A DNA stretch of 64,000 nucleotides. Origin: Nitrosovibrio tenuis (GTDB lineage: Bacteria; Pseudomonadota; Gammaproteobacteria; Burkholderiales; Nitrosomonadaceae). Below, one piece after another: positions 19,793 through 32,419 of the stretch (within the stretch, counting starts at the first letter, position 1; every line of letters starts with the position of its first letter). The notes beneath the pieces were generated by a model. It saw only the letters and a list, made by a program, of their open reading frames with translations, did not search any database and was not told where the DNA came from. Where the stretch lies: the NCBI RefSeq assembly GCF_900109785.1, contig NZ_FOBH01000002.1, forward strand, positions 62,001 through 126,000, in the 5' to 3' direction. The translations under genes and the position numbers were made by a program.

Positions 19793-19961
19793 GTTAATTT
19801 CCCTAGAAGGGTCCGAACGGGTGACCCGGTGGATCAGACGCACCCCGGATTATTTCCCGCAGCGTATTCCCGCCAGGCTATTCATCAGGTAATCGTCGAT
19901 TCGCAATTATTCGATTGGATTGGCCCCGAGGCTAAGAGATATGGCTAGCAGCCAGCTTGTA

Positions 19962-20903
19962 TCACGTATGCATGATGTTGCGTTCCAGTGCGCGCCGGTC
20001 CCAATTCGCCAGCGTCGCGGCCGCTTCATAAGTCGTCTGGAGAAATGACAGCAGCGTTCCGTCCGGATTTTCTGCAGTTCGCACGGCCTCGTAGGGCAGA
20101 ATGAAGAGGCCTAGCTTATCGTGGTAAAACACCGCTTCTGGCTGAACAGGATATTTGTTGAAGCCCTCCGGAACCGGGTAGGCATAAGCATAGAACGCGG
20201 TTTCCCCCAAGCCTGTTCCCGACCAGAATCCCGCGCTCGCTACTTCATGGGAATACGCTTCTTCCATTATCCGAACAGCGACATTCGGCGCGCCGCCCGG
20301 ATGCTTGGGTGCGGTCCGCCCGGAAAATCGGGTAACAGCCAGATCGAACCCGCCCCAGAAGAAGTGCACCGGGCTTACCTTGCCGATGAAGCGGGCCCGG
20401 AAATCCTTGAAGACGCGATCAGCCTGCACGAGGGCATGCCAGAAACGCGTGACCGCGTAGGCGTCATAGCTCGAATGCTGCTCATCCTTTTCAAATGGTA
20501 TAGCCACTTCCACCTCGACCGGCCGGGTAAATATCTTGACCTCGATGCCCAGTTCGCCGAACGCCTGCATGGTCTTGCGATAGAATTCGGCGACCGTCAT
20601 GGGTTGCAGAGCAAACGAGCGCTCAGCGCCTTCCGAAGTCGAAATACGCAGCGCGTGGGCGATAAAGTCGAAGTCGATGGCGAAAGTAAAACTTCCATAC
20701 GGAATGGGCGAAGTCGTCAGGCCGCGCGTGCTGACGTAGAGCGTGCTGCCCCAACAGTGGTTGACATCGGGAGAAAGCCCAAGCCGGATTTTGCCCGCAA
20801 CCTGCGTCCACATGTGGAGGGTAGTGCAAGTGTCTTGCCACTCCTGCAGTGATGGCAGCTTGGGCCAACCGTTGCCGCCCGCGGTGAAATGACGTTCTGT
20901 CAT
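19962..20903 (-). CDS. DUF5996 family protein
   Basis: 313-residue cytosolic protein of the DUF5996 family. Marks: WPKLPSLQEWQDTCTTLHMW at the start, GKIRLGLSPDVNHCWGSTLYV, FTRPVEVEVAIPFEKD and VSPVHFFWGGFDLAVTRFSGR, and a long conserved EAYSHEVASAGFWSG block. No enzymatic activity is known. It has its own gap on each side and no functional link to the neighbouring VOC and methyltransferase genes can be seen. Confidence 0.85.
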   Translation of the reverse strand: MTERHFTAGGNGWPKLPSLQEWQDTCTTLHMWTQVAGKIRLGLSPDVNHCWGSTLYVSTRGLTTSPIPYGSFTFAIDFDFIAHALRISTSEGAERSFALQPMTVAEFYRKTMQAFGELGIEVKIFTRPVEVEVAIPFEKDEQHSSYDAYAVTRFWHALVQADRVFKDFRARFIGKVSPVHFFWGGFDLAVTRFSGRTAPKHPGGAPNVAVRIMEEAYSHEVASAGFWSGTGLGETAFYAYAYPVPEGFNKYPVQPEAVFYHDKLGLFILPYEAVRTAENPDGTLLSFLQTTYEAAATLANWDRRALERNIMHT

Positions 20904-21016
20904 GTTTGTTTCCTCTGGCTGGGGCGAACACGACTATAAACCCAGTCATACGCTCGTGCGATCAGCGGCACAGCGGAGTGCGACTGATGCTACAAAGTAG
21001 AGACGCCGAACATCCG

Positions 21017-21739
21017 TTACTGACTGACTTTCCTTTCGCAAACCAACGCCCCGTGATATGTAAAAAGCTCTGTTGCGAGGCGAGGTAGCATGCGTCTTAG
21101 CACTTCTTTGGTGTAATAATTGATCAGCCCCTTGCGGCCCTTTTCATAAGTATAGGCTCTCCTCGGGGGGTTCGTGGTTATTTGACCGAGCACCCGAAGG
21201 TTACATGACTGAACCAATCTACGAATTGTCTTCGGGGAATAGAAATTGATATGTCCCACCCTATCGAAGACAAAATCGCTTGATAATCGGATCGTGTCTT
21301 CCAGAGGCACTTCTATGAAAACGTATCTTGCAACCCGCGACGCTTCATAAAGCAATTGGCGAGGATATTCGACATGTTCGATGACGTGGCTCATAATCGC
21401 AATATCGAACCTGTCGTTATCGTATGGGACATGATAACCATCGAAGATTTTACACTCGGCCAACTGAGGGATTTCTTTGGCCTTTATCGTTTCAATTCCA
21501 GACGACGATATCTCCAGAGCATAAAGCTCATCACCAAAATGCAGTTCGGACAGCCTCTTCAAAATGGAACCCTCCCCCGCCCCGATTTCGAGAATAGTAC
21601 TTCGAGGCAGATTACTACAGAGGGAAACAATATTATCGGTTTTGCCGAGGGCGCCTAATCGACGCCACTCGGAATCTCCCTCTTCATAATAATCCTCGTA
21701 ATTGTCTTTCAGGTAGTCACTGATTTTGATCTCATTCAT
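21017..21739 (-). CDS. Class I SAM-dependent methyltransferase
   Basis: 240 residues from ATG 21739, which follows GAGGGAACAG at good spacing; the frame is open further upstream without a better start. SAM-binding motif I is ILEIGAGEGSILKRL, motif II ends YALEISSSGIE, and the acidic/post II region FDIAIMSHVIEHVEYPRQLLYEAS is typical of the Methyltransf_11/23 type seen in cell-surface sugar and lipid pathways. The substrate is unknown. Its base composition looks lower in GC than the flanking genes, which could mean later acquisition, but this was judged by eye. Confidence 0.85.
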   Translation of the reverse strand: MNEIKISDYLKDNYEDYYEEGDSEWRRLGALGKTDNIVSLCSNLPRSTILEIGAGEGSILKRLSELHFGDELYALEISSSGIETIKAKEIPQLAECKIFDGYHVPYDNDRFDIAIMSHVIEHVEYPRQLLYEASRVARYVFIEVPLEDTIRLSSDFVFDRVGHINFYSPKTIRRLVQSCNLRVLGQITTNPPRRAYTYEKGRKGLINYYTKEVLRRMLPRLATELFTYHGALVCERKVSQ

Positions 21740-23149
<1,410 letters not shown>

Positions 23150-23316
23150 ATTTTGTTAACGTATCGTTTGACCAAAATCGGACGGCCAAATCGAGGCAGC
23201 GTGCGTAGTCATCTACGAGGCCAATTGCGCCTGATGATGCCGGCCAATCTTCTCGCCTAAAAAGCCATATCCTCATTCCGGTTATTTGTCGGAGCAGGCC
23301 TTTTCCGGTATCATAA

Positions 23317-25002
<1,686 letters not shown>

Positions 25003-25119
25003 CATCAATTTATAGCAACTTATCTCCGGAATTTATTTCGCGAGACCAGCCTGGATCGTCCTCGATATTTTGACTGAAGAATAACCACTTGAGCATCTGC
25101 AATAGGGCCTCGGCAATAG

Positions 25120-26496
<1,377 letters not shown>

Positions 26497-26578
26497 CAGC
26501 AGAGGGCGGCTTGCCGCAAAACCAGCCAGGGCACACCGACATGCGCTTGATCGTGGGAACGGTATTTCAGCATATCCA

Positions 26579-26872
26579 GTGAAAATACTGACCCTGATCC
26601 TTGTCGGCCTCATTGTTCTGCTGCAATACCCTTTGTGGCTGGGCAAAGGGGGGTGGCTTAGAGTGAGGGAAGTCGATCAGCAGATTACAACGCAACATGA
26701 AACCAACAGGAAACTACAGGCGCGCAATGCTGCGCTGGACGCCGAAGTGCGGGATCTCAAGCAGGGCCATGAGGCCATCGAAGAGCGTGCCCGCAGCGAA
26801 CTGGGCATGATCAAGCAAGACGAGATTTTCTTTCACGTACTGGAAGAGAACGACAAGAATACATCCCGTTAG
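26579..26872 (+). CDS. ftsB: Cell division protein FtsB
   Basis: Bitopic septum protein that forms a complex with FtsL and FtsQ; 97 residues from a GTG start at 26579 (no ATG gives a full helix). Seen: membrane helix about 3-21, then a coiled coil (about 28-70) with [18 protein letters not shown], and the conserved end [20 protein letters not shown]. The position right after eno is the classical one. Confidence 0.95.
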   Translation: MKILTLILVGLIVLLQYPLWLGKGGWLRVREVDQQITTQHETNRKLQARNAALDAEVRDLKQGHEAIEERARSELGMIKQDEIFFHVLEENDKNTSR

Positions 26873-26975
26873 CGTTTCTGTTTCGCATTGAGTCCCATCC
26901 ACTTGAGTTAGCTGCTTTGTTTAGTCAGTCCGCTTTGTGCCCCTGTTTGTTTCTGCGGCTTCCTTCTCCAGCCCA

Positions 26976-27256
26976 TTCAATAGCGGCAACCAGTTTAATT
27001 GTGCCACTTTTTGGGATCCGGCTGATCAGTGGTGCCCCGGGCAGGCTTGCGCCAGCGCCAGCATAAGAATTGGGATTGAGCCTGAAAGCCACCGCCGCGC
27101 CGCCGAAGGCAGCCTGCGACAATTCATGCGGGCCCAGTTCATGCAGCGCAGTATCATACCTTCACCAGCCACCCGCACGACATTGCCCGCCATCAGGGCT
27201 GCCAGCAGCCTGTGCCGAACAAACTCATACTCCAGTGATTCAAGAAAAAAATTTAT
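26976..27256 (-). pseudogene. Decayed metal ABC permease (locus A)
   Basis: A frameshifted, truncated copy of the permease whose intact form is at 47763-48620. From 27256 downward one frame reads NFFLESLEYEFVRHRLLAA, matching EFLLEPLEYEFFRHGLLAA of the intact gene. After a shift near 27120-27140 another frame reads SQAAFGGAAVAFRLN and then SRIPKSGTIKLVAAIE, matching SHAAFGGAVVGFMLN and NRITKNGEIKLDAAIG. Homology ends near 26976, about a third of the way through the protein. The ATG has become ATA. It overlaps the end of the ATPase gene, as expected of an operon binding protein-ATPase-permease. The gene cannot make a working permease. Confidence 0.88.
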
Positions 27257-28079
27257 CGCGGGTTTTTCGCCGTGGGATGAGCGGTGTGCTATTGGCAATC
27301 AGGAGGTGGTCTTCATGTCTGACTATGGCGATATCCCCACCGTAGGTTTTCTTCAGGATGTCGGGGGTAAAAATATCGTGGGGATGGCCTTGCGCCACCA
27401 CTCCATTATTGAAACAGATTATCCAGGGAAGATGTGAAGCGACGGTGTTGAGGTCATGGGTGGTGAGTAAAACGGTAATCCCCTGACTGTTGATATCATT
27501 AAGCAGATGCAATACCTCATGCTGAGTCTTGATGTCGACACCCGAAGTCGGTTCATCCAGCACCAGTAACGCCGGATTGTTCACCAATGCTCTCGCGAGG
27601 AAGGCGCGTTGCCGCTGACCACCTGAAGTATTCGATATGTGTTTATGCAAGCAGGGATAGATACCCAACCTGTTAGCCAATTCACGAACAAGCGCACGCT
27701 CTTTTTTATTGGGCCAGGGCCAGATTCGTTTGTTGGTGTAGAAGCCCATCATGATGACTTCTTCAACGGTAACTGGAAAATTCCAATCCACCGTCTCCAA
27801 CTGCGGCACGTAACCAATCGTACCTGCCGGAATCGCGTCCACAGCCTGACCGTTTAGAAACACCTTGCCAGCCAGGACGGGCTGGGTACCTAGAATGGTT
27901 CTCAGGAGTGTGGTTTTGCCACATCCCGTGGGTCCCACGATACCTACGAACTTGCCACCGTCGATGTCCAGTGACAGATCGGAGAAAACGATATGATGAC
28001 CGTAGCCAGCGGTGACCTCATTCAAGCTGACCGCGGAGTGCGCCTGGAACTCAAGGCTTGATATTGCTGGCGTCGACAT
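27240..28079 (-). CDS. Metal ABC transporter ATPase (ZnuC/MntB type, locus A)
   Basis: ATPase of a cluster-9 metal importer (zinc, manganese, iron or possibly nickel); 279 residues. Walker A GPTGCGKTT (49-57), Q-loop VPQLETVDW, signature SGGQRQRAF (152-160), Walker B LLVLDEPTSG (171-180) and H-loop LLTTHDL are intact. The start overlaps the binding-protein gene by 29 bases. The tail beyond about residue 265, RRKTRDKFFS, reads into what was the start of the permease gene. Because the adjacent permease is ruined, this subunit has no partner here; the intact paralogous permease at 47763 is a likely one. Confidence 0.92.
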   Translation of the reverse strand: MSTPAISSLEFQAHSAVSLNEVTAGYGHHIVFSDLSLDIDGGKFVGIVGPTGCGKTTLLRTILGTQPVLAGKVFLNGQAVDAIPAGTIGYVPQLETVDWNFPVTVEEVIMMGFYTNKRIWPWPNKKERALVRELANRLGIYPCLHKHISNTSGGQRQRAFLARALVNNPALLVLDEPTSGVDIKTQHEVLHLLNDINSQGITVLLTTHDLNTVASHLPWIICFNNGVVAQGHPHDIFTPDILKKTYGGDIAIVRHEDHLLIANSTPLIPRRKTRDKFFS

Positions 28080-29016
28080 TTGTCATACAACTGGAGTTGC
28101 CGCCCAGCGCCCCGGTCATGACAACCAGGTTATTTTCCATCATCCCAATGAATGAATGCTTAGGTGGGGCGGGTAATTCGTCATCCGAAAGTTGATCGAT
28201 AAACCTGACGCCGGTTTCGCGAGCGATCTGTTCCATCACCTTGCTGGGAAAAACGTCGGAACCGAAAATTGCGGGCACCTTTTCTCGTTTTATCTGTTTG
28301 ATGATACGTATGACTTCCTGGGGCCTGGGTTCGGAAAAATTCGATGGCTGAATCGCGGCAATCACCGTCATGCCATAACGGGGGGCGAAATATGCGAAGG
28401 AATCGTGATAAGTGACCAGCTTGCGGTTCTTCTCCGGGATGGATTTGACGCAATCAAAGACAGCGTTGTCCAGTCTGCGCAACTTGTCCACATACAACTT
28501 CATATTGGCACCATACCCCTCCTGGTGTGCCGGATCAAGTGCGACGAGACTATCGTGGATAATCTCCGCATAGCGCATCGCCAATGCAATGTTGGGCCAC
28601 AGGTGCGGGTTGGGGTGGCCAAGCTCACGGGGAAAGCTGTTGTCATATCGCCAATCTTCCCTGCGCAATGCAAGGTTTCCGAGCTGCACAATCGGAGTAT
28701 TGGTCGTTTTAACTTTTTCCGCCAATTTAACGGTAGGCAGCTCAAGATCCAGGCCATTGACAATAATGATGTCGCTGGCCCCCAATAATCTGGCAATGGC
28801 TGGGGTTGGCTCAAACGTATGAGAATCGGTTCCATTAGGAACGATTCCAGTTACATTGACATAGCCCATGCCTATATTCTGAACAATATCGGTGATGGGT
28901 GCTACGGTGGTTACAACATTAATTTTTTTGTCAATGTGCGTGGATTGGGCTACGCTGGAAATAGACAGGGTTATCAGCAGAAATACAGACTTGAGGGCAA
29001 ATAGGACTGATTTCAC
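28051..29016 (-). CDS. Metal ABC transporter substrate-binding protein (ZnuA family, locus A)
   Basis: Periplasmic metal-binding protein of the cluster A-I type; 321 residues, GTG start at 29016 after AAGAA. Sec signal peptide about 1-24 without lipobox. Three His at ligand positions of the family: His66 in TDSHTFEPTPA, His138 in NPHLWPN and His204 in YHDSFAYF; an acidic fourth ligand is expected in the ...QLSDDELP region. The His-rich loop usual in strict zinc-binders is missing. Metal is not certain: nikR and a TonB receptor lie next door and urease needs nickel, but zinc or manganese remain possible. A truncated, deleted copy of this gene is at 47486. Confidence 0.9.
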   Translation of the reverse strand: MKSVLFALKSVFLLITLSISSVAQSTHIDKKINVVTTVAPITDIVQNIGMGYVNVTGIVPNGTDSHTFEPTPAIARLLGASDIIIVNGLDLELPTVKLAEKVKTTNTPIVQLGNLALRREDWRYDNSFPRELGHPNPHLWPNIALAMRYAEIIHDSLVALDPAHQEGYGANMKLYVDKLRRLDNAVFDCVKSIPEKNRKLVTYHDSFAYFAPRYGMTVIAAIQPSNFSEPRPQEVIRIIKQIKREKVPAIFGSDVFPSKVMEQIARETGVRFIDQLSDDELPAPPKHSFIGMMENNLVVMTGALGGNSSCMTNVDASNIKP

Positions 29017-29033
29017 GATTCTTTCTGTTTAAA

Positions 29034-29058
29034 TATTATTTCACGAAGTATAAATATG
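29034..29058. promoter_or_regulatory. Candidate metal-regulator operator, locus A
   Basis: Reads TATTATT, eleven bases with TCACGAA, then AAATATG. A related string (TATTG, TCACGAA, then ATAAAAT) lies upstream of nikR at 31711-31732. The layout TATTATT-N11-AAATATG partly follows the Helicobacter NikR box. It ends 18 bases from the GTG of the binding-protein gene. Tentative. Confidence 0.35.
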
Positions 29059-29305
29059 CCTGGATATGACCGGGTACGTTCACTTTTCCATAACCGGCAA
29101 TGCCATAATCGACAATGGAAACGGCTTTCCCTCGGCTACCCGTCAGCTGTTATTTCGCGCAGCAATGTTATGTAAATCTGCTGGCCGCTTAAGCTGCTGG
29201 ATTTGCCCGCTGGACTTCACCGCTGAATTTCACCATACCAACCCATCACTCTTTCCCGACGCTTCATAAATCCAGGAAAGCCTATCATTAAACCCGATGG
29301 CGAGG

Positions 29306-29346
29306 ATGTAGGGGATTCCTGACGGGATCTTCACTTATCCCTACAT
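29306..29346. promoter_or_regulatory. Inverted repeat upstream of the TonB receptor
   Basis: Perfect arms ATGTAGGG (29306-29313) and CCCTACAT (29339-29346) with a 25-base spacer. It may be a protein-binding pair or a long-loop hairpin. It does not match a regulator site known to me. Confidence 0.35.
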
Positions 29347-29601
29347 TATGTTTCGGCATTACCCGACAGATATTCCGGTTATCTGTGTCGTATTCTTGCC
29401 CAAATTGCAAACCACACAACAACAAGGGTTTTTTTGCGAAAGGGGTATGAAAAATTGGTAATTCTTCTTATTTCTACGGGTTTCCAAAACTCATCCAGAA
29501 ATTTATCCTTAAATCAGTGAAATGGCTTGAGGCAGGATCACATCTTGAATCAAGCCGCACGATTCCGGGCGCGTTACGGCGCTTGTTCAATTCGCACAGA
29601 T

Positions 29602-31650
29602 ATGCTGCGAATAATATTGATACTCGCCGGGATGATTTTGCCGCCGGCGACCCAGGCGGCGGGTATTCCGACACTTAATGAAGTGATTGTGCGGGCTGAC
29701 GGGGACAGGATTAATAAACTGATCGGAATGGCGAATTCCGCCAATGAGGGCACTGTTCTCAAGCAACAGCTCAAACAGCGCACTGTTTACCGTCCTGGAG
29801 AATTACTGGAAACTGTACCAGGATTGATCGTCACCCAGCACAGCGGTGAGGGCAAGGCTAATCAGTATTTCGCGCGCGGCTTTAACCTGGATCATGGAAC
29901 CGATTTGAGAATAACCGTGGATGGCATGCTGGTTAACCAGCGTTCGCACGGGCATGGACAGGGTTACTCCGACCTCAATTTTTTGATACCCGAGCTTGCT
30001 TCCAGCCTCCAGTACCTTAAAGGTCCGTACTACGCGGATCAGGGCGACTTTTCATCAGCGGGCTCGATCAATATGGGCTATGTAAATAAGCTGCCAGCCG
30101 GGATCGCCAGCTTTGGTGTGGGTAATCAGGGATTCCTCCGGGGGCTTGTTGCCAATTCACACGATCTGGGAGCGGGTACCGTCCTGTATGCCGCTGAATT
30201 GAACACCAAGGACGGTCCGTGGATCACCGCGGAAAATTTCAAAAAATTCAATGCAGTATTGCGCTATAGCCAGAACACCGGCGATACCCGGTTCAACATC
30301 ACTGCGATGGGCTATGGTGCGAGATGGAACTCCACCGATCAGATTCCCCTGCGCGCCGTGGCGAGCGGCCTGATTTCACCTCTTGGCGCAATTGATCCAA
30401 GCGATGGCGGTAAATCGCACCGTTTCAGCTTGTCCGGAGCGTTGCAGCACGCGAGTGGCTACGGGATTACCAAGGTCAATCTTTATACGATGCATTCCGA
30501 TCTCGCCCTATTTTCCAATTTCACCTATTTCCTCGATGACCCGATCAACGGAGACCAATTTTCGCAGGTCGACAAGCGCTTCCAGTCCGCGATGAATCTC
30601 AGCCACGCATGGGTAAACACCTTTGCCGGCTTTGCAGTTGAGAATACCGTCGGTGCCCAGTTCCAGAATGATGTGATCGATAATGGCCTGCTGAATACCA
30701 AACAACGCCAGACATTGTCGATCACACGCAAGGATCACGTGGTCGAAAACAGCGTGGGATTTTATTACCAGAACAGCGTGCAATGGATGGAAAAATTTCG
30801 TAGCGTAGCCGGAGTACGCACCGATCTTTATTGGTTCGATGTCAATAGCGACAATAGCGCCAACTCCGGCAAACGATACGACGATATAACCAACCCCAAG
30901 CTCAGCCTGATCTTCGGACCATGGGCCAAAACTGAATACTATCTTAACTACGGCGGCGGGTTTCATAGCAACGACGCGCGAGGCACCACTACCACCATCG
31001 ATCCGAAATCCGGCGAGCCGGTAGGCAGGGTGAATCCGCTCGTGCGTTCCACGGGATATGAAGCCGGGCTGCGTACCGCCATCATCCCCGGCCTGCAGGC
31101 ATCGCTCGCATTTTTTCGCCTTGACCTTGCTTCCGAGCTGCTATTCGTTGGGGATGCCGGGACGACTGAACCCAGCCGTCCCAGCAAACGCGAGGGTGTG
31201 GAAATTTCCGCCTTCTATATGCCGAATAGCTGGCTGACGGTGGACGTGGATTACGCGCTGGCGAAGGCACGCTTTACCGGCTCGGATCCCGCTGGAAACC
31301 ACATTCCAGGCGCTATCCAGGGCGTGGGCAAGCTGGCCATTGCCATAGACAATCTCGGTCCCTTCTTCGGCAGTATGCAGCTTCGCTATTTTGGTAAACG
31401 CCCGCTGGTGGAAGATAATAGAGTTCAGTCGGATAACACCGTGACACTTAACGGCCAGTTCGGGATCAAGGTTGGGAAAAAACTGCAAGTGGTGTTGCAG
31501 GGGTTTAATCTGCTGAATACAAAAGCACATGCGATCGATTATTTTTATACATCGAGACTGCCAGGAGAGCCGGCTTCGGGTGTGGCCGACAAGCATTTCC
31601 ACCCGATTGAAAGCCGCTCATTCCGGGTCAATCTGGTAGCCAATTTTTAG
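29602..31650 (+). CDS. TonB-dependent outer-membrane receptor
   Basis: Outer-membrane active transporter of 682 residues from ATG 29602, chosen because it gives a clean signal peptide ending ATQA; the frame is open upstream to 29527 but without a clear ribosome site. Plug domain about 20-160 with RPGELLETVPGLIVTQHSG, YFARGFNLDHGTDL and VDGMLVNQRSHGHGQGY, whose His could bind a metal; then the 22-strand barrel, ending in the terminal Phe of RVNLVANF. Directly followed (98 bases) by nikR, and divergent from the metal-binding protein, so it probably takes up a metal or metal complex. Nickel is the leading guess, given nikR and urease, but no ligand can be proven from sequence. Confidence 0.88.
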   Translation: MLRIILILAGMILPPATQAAGIPTLNEVIVRADGDRINKLIGMANSANEGTVLKQQLKQRTVYRPGELLETVPGLIVTQHSGEGKANQYFARGFNLDHGTDLRITVDGMLVNQRSHGHGQGYSDLNFLIPELASSLQYLKGPYYADQGDFSSAGSINMGYVNKLPAGIASFGVGNQGFLRGLVANSHDLGAGTVLYAAELNTKDGPWITAENFKKFNAVLRYSQNTGDTRFNITAMGYGARWNSTDQIPLRAVASGLISPLGAIDPSDGGKSHRFSLSGALQHASGYGITKVNLYTMHSDLALFSNFTYFLDDPINGDQFSQVDKRFQSAMNLSHAWVNTFAGFAVENTVGAQFQNDVIDNGLLNTKQRQTLSITRKDHVVENSVGFYYQNSVQWMEKFRSVAGVRTDLYWFDVNSDNSANSGKRYDDITNPKLSLIFGPWAKTEYYLNYGGGFHSNDARGTTTTIDPKSGEPVGRVNPLVRSTGYEAGLRTAIIPGLQASLAFFRLDLASELLFVGDAGTTEPSRPSKREGVEISAFYMPNSWLTVDVDYALAKARFTGSDPAGNHIPGAIQGVGKLAIAIDNLGPFFGSMQLRYFGKRPLVEDNRVQSDNTVTLNGQFGIKVGKKLQVVLQGFNLLNTKAHAIDYFYTSRLPGEPASGVADKHFHPIESRSFRVNLVANF

Positions 31651-31710
31651 GCCCTGGCGCAATTTGTAAAAATGATAATGAGCTGCGAAACGGATCCTGA
31701 TCAATATAAA

Positions 31711-31732
31711 TATTGTCACGAACGAATAAAAT
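31711..31732. promoter_or_regulatory. Candidate operator before nikR
   Basis: Shares TCACGAA with AT-rich flanks with the site before the locus A binding-protein gene (29034-29058). It ends 16 bases before the nikR start, a good place for repression. A GATAATGAG string at 31673-31682 a little further up resembles half a Fur box. Tentative. Confidence 0.3.
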
Positions 31733-31748
31733 CTAGGAGCAGGTAAAC

Positions 31749-32210
31749 ATGGAACGACTCACCATATCGCTTAATGATCAGCTCGCCAAGCAGTTTGACG
31801 GTGTCATACATAAGCGCGGTTATTTCAATCGGTCCGAAGCCATGCGTGATTTGATACGGGATCTGCTTGAAACCGTCCGCCTGGAAGAACACGGGGAAGG
31901 TCACTGTATTGCCACGCTCAGCTATATATACAATCATCATGAAAGTGAACTGGCCAGCTCCCTTACTTCGGCGCAGCACGATCATCATGACCTTACGCTA
32001 TCCAGTATGCATGTCCATATGGATCATGATAATTGCCTGGAAGTAACCATCCTGAGGGGCTCTATCAAGGATGTAAAAAATTTTGCCAATCATATTATTG
32101 CCACGCGTGGGGTACGGCATGGCAAGCTGCATCTGTTGCCCGTGGAGATCGTACAAGAGCGGCACTCGCCTGATTCTACGCCGCATGTTCATAGCAATCC
32201 CCTTTCGTGA
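31749..32210 (+). CDS. nikR: Nickel-responsive regulator NikR
   Basis: Ribbon-helix-helix repressor that binds DNA when loaded with Ni(II); 153 residues. The N-terminal RHH domain is MERLTISLNDQLAKQFD and NRSEAMRDLIRDLL; the ACT-like metal domain holds His77, His88, His90 and Cys96 (SMHVHMDHDNC), each exactly one position after the E. coli ligands His76, His87, His89, Cys95. The protein is somewhat longer than usual, with a His-rich tail (HSPDSTPHVHS). Lies 98 bases after the TonB receptor on the same strand. Likely targets in the window: itself, locus A and locus B, where an E. coli-like operator occurs. Confidence 0.95.
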   Translation: MERLTISLNDQLAKQFDGVIHKRGYFNRSEAMRDLIRDLLETVRLEEHGEGHCIATLSYIYNHHESELASSLTSAQHDHHDLTLSSMHVHMDHDNCLEVTILRGSIKDVKNFANHIIATRGVRHGKLHLLPVEIVQERHSPDSTPHVHSNPLS

Positions 32211-32419
32211 CGTATGCAAGTACGCAACGCCAGCACGACGTGGTGGTCTTTTAACTCGTTATTGCACCGAAAAATGAGGGTGCCCCAAAATTAGAGTGAG
32301 CATTTCGCACTTTATGGAAGTACTTCTGTCCGTGTCGGTTTGGCATATACGTTCACGGTGCTCCATGGCAGTTGTTGCATCCAACAGTTACGACCCCAAA
32401 ATGGACACTGCATGATCAT

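Larger units (their letters stand above)
29017..29601. other. 585-base divergent control region of locus A and the TonB receptor
   Basis: No gene seen. It separates the binding protein (minus) from the TonB receptor (plus) and so must hold both promoters. It holds an AT-rich motif next to the binding-protein start (29034-29058) and an 8-base inverted repeat (29306-29346). Confidence 0.5.

Noticed and set aside
29443-29475. Half of a GTATGA-type NikR site before the TonB receptor
   Set aside because: GTATGA is present but the second half-site sixteen bases on (CTTATT) does not match TCATAC.
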